Shown here piece after piece: positions 1-6,092 of a DNA stretch of 10,079 nt. Positions within the stretch are counted from its first letter, which is position 1. Every line of letters begins with the position of its first letter. Location: positions 1 to 10,079 of the forward strand of contig CAZPXF010000081.1 in the NCBI GenBank assembly GCA_964590945.1, given 5' to 3'. The position numbers and the translations under genes are program-made. Below the pieces are notes generated by a model. That model ran no database searches and was not told where the DNA came from. It saw nothing but the letters and a program-made list of their open reading frames with translations. The stretch comes from CAZPXF01 sp964590945. Lineage in GTDB: Bacteria; Bacillota; Clostridia; Lachnospirales; Lachnospiraceae.

Positions 1-229
1 ATATTTTACAACTGACAGATGCACAGTCAGCATTGTTGATTGCAAAATTAACATCTGAATTAGAAATATACGTTGTCATGATTGAAACTGTCGGTTCTTC
101 CATCTCTACCTTGACGTCAGCCACCTCAGTCACTTTACCTTCTGCCGCCATTGCTGCTATATTCCCCTCACACACTGTATACACGGTACACACAGTGGCC
201 AATAGCAGCATTAAGACTTTCCTTCTCAT
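1..229 (-). CDS. Small exported protein of unknown function, 3' end cut off by the window
   Basis: Seventy-six codons are visible and the frame stays open to the window edge, so the C-terminus is missing. The start is ATG at 229, preceded by AAAGGAGGG eight bases upstream, an excellent ribosome binding site. The protein opens with MRRK and a hydrophobic stretch (about residues 5-20), followed by an AMA/AE site near residues 26-30, which reads as a Sec signal peptide cut by signal peptidase I. The Cys at residue 20 has no proper lipobox, so a lipoprotein is unlikely. The mature part starts with a charged stretch (KVTEVADVKVEMEE) and then alternates polar and hydrophobic residues in a beta-like pattern with two cysteines (69 and 74). 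I do not recognise the family. The gene lies 87 nt downstream of the putative anti-sigma gene and has its own ECF-type promoter matching the one before the sigma gene, so it is probably a target of that sigma factor (inference). Confidence 0.75.
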   Translation of the reverse strand, partial: MRRKVLMLLLATVCTVYTVCEGNIAAMAAEGKVTEVADVKVEMEEPTVSIMTTYISNSDVNFAINNADCASVSCKI

Positions 230-254
230 AAAAATGACCCTCCTTTCATCCATT

Positions 255-290
255 TATTATCAAAACGAAACAGGAAGGCCATTTGTGACA
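255..290 (-). promoter_or_regulatory. ECF-type promoter of the exported-protein gene
   Basis: On the minus strand a TGTCACA -35-like element (284-290) is followed by a 16-nt spacer and a CGTT -10-like element (264-267). The start of transcription would lie near 257, about 28 nt before the ATG. The block has 25 of 36 positions identical to that upstream of the sigma gene, with the same spacing and a shared GATWATA just downstream of the -10. The TnTnACA/CGTN layout fits ECF sigma promoters. Its assignment to the neighbouring sigma factor is inference. Confidence 0.7.
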
Positions 291-316
291 CTTTTTTCAA
301 AAAAATCTGAAAATAT

Positions 317-1012
317 TTATTTTTCTTTTCTTATGATGGATTCCGCCATCTTCAAAAGCTCTTTTACATCTACCGGACCCATAAATCTATAATAACAATT
401 ACCTTCTGTCCAGTATACATAGCCTACGTCTTTATTTGTGAAATACTCCACGTCAATACCATTTATATCTTTCCTTTTGATCATTGCCCCTTCCGTATCA
501 AGCATGACCGTAAGGCCGTCTCCCACAACCTGATTGTATTCAATCTCCTTCGATGCATCTTCCGTAGCATAATAAATGTAAATGCCTCGCTCAAAGATTT
601 TTTCCCTCTCACTTTCTGTATATCCTTCCGGGATATAATCCGGCTCTGTCAGACGAAACTCGTTGTTACCCTCATCCTTCAGACTATACATATAATCCGT
701 ACAATCCGAATAAACCTTTTTCACAAAATCTATGAGCATCGTCCTTGTGGCTTTTACACTCATACATCCGATGAAAGAGATCAATCCGAAAAGCAGTACA
801 AATGATGCGGCTTTTTTTGAAAAACGAATCAGGCTGTGTGTCAGTTCCGACCGCTTCGCATATCGTATCTGTTTTTTCAGTGTCTTTTGAAATCGTTCTG
901 AATAGATATGCTTTCCATTATCCTCAGCAGCAGCATCGATCGTCCGAATCCACTGCTCCTCTGCCTTTGGCATGTATTGGCAAAGCATTTCATCCGTAAT
1001 ATTTTTTACCAT
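317..1012 (-). CDS. DUF4367-like single-pass membrane protein, putative anti-sigma factor
   Basis: The predicted protein has 231 residues. It has a soluble basic N-terminal part (about 1-67), one transmembrane segment (about 68-88, beginning AASFVLLFGLISF), and an extracytoplasmic domain. The region from about residue 123 (PDYIPEGY) through YVYWTEGNCYY to GPVDVKELLKMAESI has the character of DUF4367, a domain found outside the membrane in Firmicutes proteins encoded next to ECF sigma genes. The expected role is to hold the sigma factor at the membrane through the N-terminal part until a signal releases it; that is inferred from context. The ATG at 1012 shares its A with the sigma gene's TGA (TGATG), suggesting translational coupling. 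In-frame GTG codons at 1015 and 1021 are alternative starts: the AAAGGGGA ribosome binding site (1024-1031) is 12 nt from the ATG and 9 nt from GTG 1015. The stop is TAA at 317-319. No clear terminator follows, so readthrough into the exported-protein gene is possible. Confidence 0.8.
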   Translation of the reverse strand: MVKNITDEMLCQYMPKAEEQWIRTIDAAAEDNGKHIYSERFQKTLKKQIRYAKRSELTHSLIRFSKKAASFVLLFGLISFIGCMSVKATRTMLIDFVKKVYSDCTDYMYSLKDEGNNEFRLTEPDYIPEGYTESEREKIFERGIYIYYATEDASKEIEYNQVVGDGLTVMLDTEGAMIKRKDINGIDVEYFTNKDVGYVYWTEGNCYYRFMGPVDVKELLKMAESIIRKEK

Positions 1013-1548
1013 CACTGCCACAGTCCCCTTTCCCTCAGGATTTGTTCCAGCTTCTTTTTTCCGCGTTCAATTCTCTTACGAACATTTGCCTGAGAAACAT
1101 TCAAAATCTCTGCTATCTCCGCATCCCTATAACCCTCACTGTATTTTAGTCTGAAAACAATACTATAATTAACCGGAAGGCTATTGATAGCGGAGATGAT
1201 ATCGTTCATATCGTTCCCATCATGGAATGTTTCTTCATAGCTGGAATGAACTTCCCATTCTTCCAGTTGTACAAATTGCTTTTTGTGTAATTTTCTGTAT
1301 TCATCTATCGCTGTATTTTCAACGATCCTGATAATATATCTCTTTGTAGCCCCTGAGTCAATCTCTCTAATATTATCCAAATGTTCAATGATCTTAAATA
1401 GTGATTTGGATACAACATCCTCGGCGCTTTGTTTTTCGCGCATGATTCCATATGCCGCCCAAAACATTACATTATTGTATTTGTTGTAAATAAGTTCAAA
1501 TTTAGATTTATCTTCCTCCGTATCAATGGCGGCAAGAAATACAAGCAT
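1012..1548 (-). CDS. ECF (group 4) RNA polymerase sigma factor
   Basis: This is a 178-residue protein, normal for an extracytoplasmic-function sigma factor. Region 2 spans about residues 15-87, with FELIYNKYNNVMFWAAYGI, the AEDVV motif (42-46), KIIEHLDNI, and RYIIRIVENTAIDEYRK, where the -10 is read. A linker follows at about 88-115. Region 4 spans about 118-172, with INSLPVNYSIVFRLKY, the EGYRDAEIAEILNVS helix and the QANVRKRIERGKKKL recognition helix for the -35. Region 3 is absent, as expected. The opening MLVFLAAIDTEEDKSKFE is typical of a large Firmicutes ECF family paired with membrane anti-sigma proteins. The start is ATG at 1548 with AGGAG seven bases upstream. It is the first gene of a two-gene unit with the putative anti-sigma factor. 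Its own promoter carries the same motif as the exported-protein gene, so positive autoregulation is likely (inference). The signal is not evident. Confidence 0.92.
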   Translation of the reverse strand: MLVFLAAIDTEEDKSKFELIYNKYNNVMFWAAYGIMREKQSAEDVVSKSLFKIIEHLDNIREIDSGATKRYIIRIVENTAIDEYRKLHKKQFVQLEEWEVHSSYEETFHDGNDMNDIISAINSLPVNYSIVFRLKYSEGYRDAEIAEILNVSQANVRKRIERGKKKLEQILRERGLWQ

Positions 1549-1559
1549 TTTTCTTCTCC

Positions 1560-1595
1560 TATAATCTTAACGAAATTAAAAAGAGGTTTGTGACA
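1560..1595 (-). promoter_or_regulatory. ECF-type promoter of the sigma gene (probable autoregulation)
   Basis: A TGTCACA element (1589-1595), a 16-nt spacer and CGTT (1569-1572) lie on the minus strand, followed by GATTATA. TTTTGAAA precedes the -35 here and at the exported-protein promoter. Transcription would start near 1562, leaving a leader of only about 14 nt with the AGGAG ribosome binding site (1556-1560) almost at its 5' end. Confidence 0.7.
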
Positions 1596-1724
1596 CCCTT
1601 TCAAAATAATTTTAATTCATATACAGATATTTTGATGTGTTTCTCCCATTTATGAAATCCTTCCCCAGACTGTATCGTCACTTTTTTACGGGATACCGGA
1701 TCTGTATCAGTTTTTTGCAGATTT

Positions 1725-1752
1725 GAAAAAAACAGGGCCACCGAGGTGGCCC
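1725..1752 (-). terminator. Intrinsic terminator of the VOC gene
   Basis: Read on the minus strand, GGGCCACC (1745-1752) pairs with GGTGGCCC (1735-1742), an 8-bp GC-rich inverted repeat that in practice forms a 7-bp stem with a 4-nt loop. A TGTTTTTTTC tail follows directly. It lies 16 nt after the VOC stop codon and separates that gene from the sigma module. Confidence 0.93.
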
Positions 1753-1768
1753 GTATGTTTCATGCATA

Positions 1769-2161
1769 TTATAAGATTTGACAAAATTCAATCTCCTGCC
1801 CTGTAGGAGCGCTGATTTTAAAATACTTTATCCCGTTATCCCAAAAAGGTAGCTCCTCAATTCCATTTGTCGTGAATGAATATCCTTTTTCCACACAATA
1901 TTCATAATCTTTCTCGATATCCTCCGAATCGAAACAATAATGTGCAATTTTCCCATGCGCGCCAGCTTCCTCGTTCTCGCCCGCCGGATAGATCTCATAG
2001 ATACTGCCCTCTTCATTCTCAATAAATACAAAGCGTCCTATCGGCGGCGCCATAAAATCTCCAGTCACTTTGTATCCTAAATTTTCCGTATACCATGCGA
2101 CTGTTGCCTCAATGTCACTTGATGCCATTCCCAAATGTCCGAATTTCCTGTTTTTTATCAT
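1769..2161 (-). CDS. VOC superfamily (glyoxalase/bleomycin-resistance fold) protein
   Basis: A 130-residue protein, the usual size for a single-subunit vicinal oxygen chelate protein with two beta-alpha-beta-beta-beta modules. The first module starts at KFGHLGMASSDIEATVAWYTENLGY (about 6-30) and ends in GSIYEIYP. The second begins at GKIAHYCFDSEDIEKDYEYCVEKGY (about 70-94) and ends with APTGQEIEFCQIL. The expected metal-ligand positions are occupied: His9, Glu56, His74 and Glu125, as in glyoxalase I-type enzymes. Substrate specificity cannot be read from the sequence; lactoylglutathione lyase, methylmalonyl-CoA epimerase-like and antibiotic-binding members share this fold. The start is ATG 2161, because GGAGGG (2169-2174) lies seven bases upstream. 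An in-frame TTG at 2176 overlaps that ribosome binding site and is not used here. The gene has its own promoter and terminator, so it is probably monocistronic. Confidence 0.88.
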   Translation of the reverse strand: MIKNRKFGHLGMASSDIEATVAWYTENLGYKVTGDFMAPPIGRFVFIENEEGSIYEIYPAGENEEAGAHGKIAHYCFDSEDIEKDYEYCVEKGYSFTTNGIEELPFWDNGIKYFKISAPTGQEIEFCQIL

Positions 2162-2217
2162 TGCCCTTCCCTCCAATTTACAGACCTTTATGTTCTGAAT
2201 TCTTTTTTATTTTCATA

Positions 2218-2246
2218 ATGATAACATTGGAACCACAAAATGTCAA
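2218..2246 (-). promoter_or_regulatory. Sigma-A promoter of the VOC gene
   Basis: A perfect -35 TTGACA (2241-2246) is separated by exactly 17 nt from TATCAT (2218-2223) on the minus strand. Transcription would start near 2211, about 50 nt before the ATG. It sits just after the rpoC terminator, so the gene is transcribed independently of rpoBC. Confidence 0.85.
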
Positions 2247-2262
2247 AACATCCCTATATTCC

Positions 2263-2322
2263 AAATAAAGGCTGCTGCAAAGGATCATAACGGTCAAACC
2301 GCGCACCTCTACAGCAGCCTTT
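2263..2322 (-). terminator. Terminator-like stem-loop after rpoC
   Basis: An 11-bp perfect inverted repeat (2267-2277 with 2312-2322, AAAGGCTGCTG/CAGCAGCCTTT) encloses a 34-nt loop, which itself contains a small CGGT-TTG-ACCG hairpin (2291-2301). On the minus strand it is followed by a short U-rich run (UUUAUUU). It starts 21 nt past the rpoC stop. The long loop and short U tract make it less canonical than the VOC terminator, but its position fits the end of the rpoBC operon. Confidence 0.75.
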
Positions 2323-2343
2323 TATTCCTATTATTCTATAAGC

Positions 2344-5300
2344 TTATTCCGTCAGCTGCAATTCCTCTTCCAGAGCAATTTCTTCCTCGGCAGCCGCCTC
2401 AAATTCTTCCCTGATCTCCACATCTACGCTCTCATCGTCCGGAATTTCTTCCTCGGGGATCTCTTCCTTCGGAAGATCCTCATCCGGGATCTCGTCGTCC
2501 AGATCGATCTCCTCATTCATCGCGGTTTCTGTGTTCAGCTTCACATCACGGTAACGCCGCATACCGGTTCCTACAGGGATCAGCTTACCGATGATAACGT
2601 TCTCCTTCAGGCCCACAAGATGATCGACCTTTCCTTTGATCGCCGCTTCTGTCAGAACCTTTGTCGTCTCCTGGAAGGAGGCTGCTGACATGAAGGAATC
2701 TGTTGCCAGAGAAGCCTTTGTGATACCAAGCATGATCTGCTCGCCCTCTGCAGGCTCTTTTCCTTCTTCGATAAGCTTTTTATTGATATCCTCGAACTCC
2801 AGGACATCGATCATGAAGCCCGGAAGCAGGTCGGAATCTCCTTTATTTTCCACGCGGACCTTCTTCAGCATCTGATGCACGATAACCTCGATATGCTTAT
2901 CGTTGATCTCAACGCCCTGCAGACGGTATACACGCTGCACCTCGCGGAGCATGTAGTCCTGTACGGAACGGAGTCCCTTGATCTTCAGGATATCATGTGG
3001 ATTCACACTACCTTCTGTCAGCTCGTCGCCGGCCTCAAGGATAGCGCCGTCCTGGATCTTGATCCTGGATCCATATGGGATCAGATAAGCTTTCGACTCG
3101 CCCGTATCCGGATTGGAAACGATGATCTCGCGTTTCTTCTTTGTATCGTTGATCGTCGCAACGCCGCCAAATTCGGTAATGATCGCAAGGCCCTTCGGCT
3201 TTCTTGCCTCAAAAAGCTCCTCCACACGAGGAAGACCCTGTGTGATGTCTCCGCCGGCAACGCCGCCTGTATGGAAGGTACGCATCGTAAGCTGTGTACC
3301 CGGCTCGCCGATCGACTGCGCCGCGATAATGCCGACAGCCTCGCCCACCTGAACGGCTTCGCCTGTCGCAAGGTTGGCGCCATAGCACTTCGCGCAAACG
3401 CCTACCCGGCAGCGGCATGTCAGGATCGTCCGGATCTTAACCTTTTTGATCTTGCCGCCGTTCTCTGACACGCCCTTCGTCACAATGTCCTGCGCGCGGC
3501 CCGGCGTGATCATATGGTTTGCTTTTACCAGTACGTTTCCGTCTTTATCGTAAATGTTGCTGCAGGAATAGCGTCCTGTAATACGCTCCTCCAGACTCTC
3601 GATCTCTTCATTGCCGTCCATGAACGCCCGTACATACATGCCCGGAATCTCTTCTCCCGGCTCTGCACAGTCCACCTCACGGATACTCAGCTCCTGGGAT
3701 ACATCGACAAGACGTCTTGTCAGATATCCGGAATCGGCGGTACGCAGAGCGGTATCGGAAAGTCCTTTACGCGCTCCATGTGCGGACATGAAATATTCCA
3801 GTACGTCCAGTCCTTCACGGAAATTGGACTTGATCGGCAGCTCGATCGTATGGCCTGTCGTATCAGCCATAAGTCCGCGCATACCGGCAAGCTGCTTGAT
3901 CTGTTTCTCAGATCCACGGGCGCCGGAATCCGCCATCATGAAGATGTTGTTGTATTTATCCAGACCGGTCAGCAGAGCGTGCGTCAGCTCATCGTCCGTA
4001 TTCTTCCACGTCTCGACAACCTCTTTGTAACGCTCCTCCTCGGTAACAAGGCCGCGCTTGAAGTTCTTTGTGATGCGGTCTACCGTATCCTGCGCCTTCT
4101 GGATCATCTCCGGCTTCTGCGGCGGCACTGTCATATCTGAAATCGATACCGTCATCGCCGCGCGTGTGGAATATTTATAACCGGTCGCCTTGATATTGTC
4201 CAGCACCTCCGCCGTCTGGGAAGCGCCGTGTATATTGATAACCCGCTCAAGGATCTGCTTTAACTGTTTCTTTCCTACGTGGAAATCAACCTCCAGAAGC
4301 AGTTCGTTGCCCTCTACGGAACGGTCGATAAATCCAAGGTCCTGCGGGATGATCTCATTGAAAATGAATCTTCCGAGCGTAGACTCTACGTTGCCGGTCT
4401 TCACTGTTCCATCGTCAAGCGTCCTTGTGACGCGGGCCGTGATCCGCGAATGCAGCGTCAGATATCCATTCTCATATGCGAGGATCGCTTCGTTGACGTT
4501 CTTAAAGTGTTTCCCCTCTCCGAGCGCCCCCGGTCTCTCCTGTGTCAGATAGTAAATACCAAGAACCATATCCTGCGAAGGAACGGCTACAGGGCCTCCG
4601 TCCGACGGCTTCAGAAGGTTATTCGGGGAGAGCAGAAGGAAACGGCACTCCGCCTGAGCCTCCACAGACAGCGGGAGATGTACAGCCATCTGATCCCCGT
4701 CGAAATCGGCGTTGAACGCTGTACACACGAGCGGATGAAGCTTGATCGCTTTCCCTTCTACAAGGATCGGCTCAAATGCCTGAATTCCAAGTCTGTGCAG
4801 CGTAGGGGCGCGGTTCAGCATAACCGGATGTTCTTTGATAACATCCTCAAGCACATCCCACACCTCCGGCTGGAGTCTCTCTACCATCTTCTTCGCATTT
4901 TTAATGTTGTGAGCAGTCCCATTTGCAACAAGCTCTTTCATTACAAATGGCTTAAACAGCTCGATCGCCATCTCCTTCGGGAGACCGCACTGGTAAATCT
5001 TAAGCTCCGGTCCGACAACGATAACGGAACGTCCGGAGTAGTCCACACGTTTTCCGAGCAGGTTCTGACGGAAACGTCCGGATTTTCCTTTCAGCATATC
5101 GGAAAGAGATTTCAGGGCGCGGTTTCCCGGACCTGTCACCGGACGTCCGCGGCGGCCGTTGTCGATCAATGCGTCGACAGCCTCCTGAAGCATTCTTTTT
5201 TCATTTCTTACAATAATGTCCGGAGCCCCCAGCTCAAGGAGTCTCTTCAGACGATTGTTTCTATTGATAATCCTTCTGTACAGATCGTTCAGATCGGACG

Positions 5301-6072
5301 TTGCAAAGCGGCCGCCGTCGAGCTGTACCATAGGACGAAGATCCGGCGGAATGACAGGAATTGCCGTCATGATCATCCACTCCGGTTTGTTGCCGGACTC
5401 ACGGAATGCCTCGACTACCTCCAGACGCTTTACGATTCTTGCACGCTTCTGACCGGAAGCGCCTTCCAGTCCTGCCTGCAGCTCCGCATATTCCTTCTCA
5501 AGGTCGATTTCCTGCAAAAGCTCCATAATGGACTCTGCGCCCATGCCTACACGGAACTTGCTGCCCCACTGTTCTCTTGCCTCCTGATACTCGGTCTCAG
5601 AAAGCACCTGTTTCTTCATCAGGGACGTCTCCCCTGCATCCAGTACAATATAAGACGCAAAATACAGAACCTTCTCCAAAGTTCTTGGGGACAGATCCAG
5701 GATCAGTCCCATACGGCTCGGGATTCCCTTGAAATACCAGATGTGCGATACCGGCGCCGCAAGCTCAATATGGCCCATGCGCTCACGTCTCACGGTAGCT
5801 TTTGTAACCTCTACTCCGCAGCGGTCGCAGACAACGCCCTTGTAGCGGATCTTTTTATATTTCCCACAATGACACTCCCAATCTTTGCTTGGCCCGAAGA
5901 TCTTCTCGCAGAACAAACCGTCTTTCTCCGGTTTGAGCGTACGGTAATTGATAGTCTCCGGCTTTGTGACCTCTCCGTGGGACCAGCTCCTGATCTTCTC
6001 CGGAGATGCCAGACCAATCTTGATTGCATCAAATGTTATTGGCTGATAAGTTTCATTATTTGCTGCTGTCAT
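2344..6072 (-). CDS. rpoC: DNA-directed RNA polymerase subunit beta'
   Basis: This 1242-residue protein is the catalytic beta' subunit, forming the clamp and half of the active centre. It starts at ATG 6072 with AAAGGAG seven bases upstream. Recognisable elements in order: the N-terminal clamp zinc site (Cys67, Cys69, Cys82, Cys85); the rudder and sigma-binding coiled-coil region (about 250-350, NNRLKRLLELGAPDIIVRNEKR); the catalytic NADFDGDQM (454-462) with Asp456, Asp458 and Asp460 binding Mg; GARGSEKQIKQLAGMRG in the secondary channel (717-733); the bridge helix (about 761-792, MSAHGARKGLSDTALRTADSG); the second zinc site (Cys802, Cys886, Cys893, Cys896); and the trigger loop base SIGEPGTQLTMRTFHTGG (920-937). 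The last 56 residues are strongly acidic, with four tandem [DEK][DE][DE][IL]P units at 1192-1211. It follows rpoB by 20 nt, in the usual operon order. All catalytic residues are present and the gene appears intact. Confidence 0.99.
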   Translation of the reverse strand: MTAANNETYQPITFDAIKIGLASPEKIRSWSHGEVTKPETINYRTLKPEKDGLFCEKIFGPSKDWECHCGKYKKIRYKGVVCDRCGVEVTKATVRRERMGHIELAAPVSHIWYFKGIPSRMGLILDLSPRTLEKVLYFASYIVLDAGETSLMKKQVLSETEYQEAREQWGSKFRVGMGAESIMELLQEIDLEKEYAELQAGLEGASGQKRARIVKRLEVVEAFRESGNKPEWMIMTAIPVIPPDLRPMVQLDGGRFATSDLNDLYRRIINRNNRLKRLLELGAPDIIVRNEKRMLQEAVDALIDNGRRGRPVTGPGNRALKSLSDMLKGKSGRFRQNLLGKRVDYSGRSVIVVGPELKIYQCGLPKEMAIELFKPFVMKELVANGTAHNIKNAKKMVERLQPEVWDVLEDVIKEHPVMLNRAPTLHRLGIQAFEPILVEGKAIKLHPLVCTAFNADFDGDQMAVHLPLSVEAQAECRFLLLSPNNLLKPSDGGPVAVPSQDMVLGIYYLTQERPGALGEGKHFKNVNEAILAYENGYLTLHSRITARVTRTLDDGTVKTGNVESTLGRFIFNEIIPQDLGFIDRSVEGNELLLEVDFHVGKKQLKQILERVINIHGASQTAEVLDNIKATGYKYSTRAAMTVSISDMTVPPQKPEMIQKAQDTVDRITKNFKRGLVTEEERYKEVVETWKNTDDELTHALLTGLDKYNNIFMMADSGARGSEKQIKQLAGMRGLMADTTGHTIELPIKSNFREGLDVLEYFMSAHGARKGLSDTALRTADSGYLTRRLVDVSQELSIREVDCAEPGEEIPGMYVRAFMDGNEEIESLEERITGRYSCSNIYDKDGNVLVKANHMITPGRAQDIVTKGVSENGGKIKKVKIRTILTCRCRVGVCAKCYGANLATGEAVQVGEAVGIIAAQSIGEPGTQLTMRTFHTGGVAGGDITQGLPRVEELFEARKPKGLAIITEFGGVATINDTKKKREIIVSNPDTGESKAYLIPYGSRIKIQDGAILEAGDELTEGSVNPHDILKIKGLRSVQDYMLREVQRVYRLQGVEINDKHIEVIVHQMLKKVRVENKGDSDLLPGFMIDVLEFEDINKKLIEEGKEPAEGEQIMLGITKASLATDSFMSAASFQETTKVLTEAAIKGKVDHLVGLKENVIIGKLIPVGTGMRRYRDVKLNTETAMNEEIDLDDEIPDEDLPKEEIPEEEIPDDESVDVEIREEFEAAAEEEIALEEELQLTE

Positions 6073-6092
6073 GATGGCGCTCCTTTCTTAGA

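Noticed and set aside
168..175. Cys20 of the exported protein as a lipidation site
   Set aside because: The preceding residues (VYTV) do not form a lipobox, and a better signal peptidase I site follows at AMA/AE.
281..316. Possible terminator between the putative anti-sigma gene and the exported-protein gene
   Set aside because: The TTTTTTTGAAAAAA stretch cannot form a stable GC-containing stem, and it overlaps the ECF promoter; no convincing terminator is present.
33..392. 119-codon plus-strand frame spanning the exported-protein gene and the intergenic region
   Set aside because: The minus strand here has a signal-peptide gene with a strong ribosome binding site and promoter; the plus-strand frame runs across these control elements.
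2162..2176. Upstream TTG start for the VOC gene
   Set aside because: The TTG GAG GGA codons are themselves the ribosome binding site for ATG 2161.
2875..4140. Two plus-strand frames of about 200 codons opposite rpoC
   Set aside because: Both are complementary to conserved RpoC segments including the trigger loop and zinc site, with no independent coding evidence.
5963..5970. TTTGTGAC inside rpoC, resembling the ECF -35 element
   Set aside because: The full TGTCACA is not present (GGTCACA instead) and no CGTT follows at 16 nt; it is inside coding sequence.
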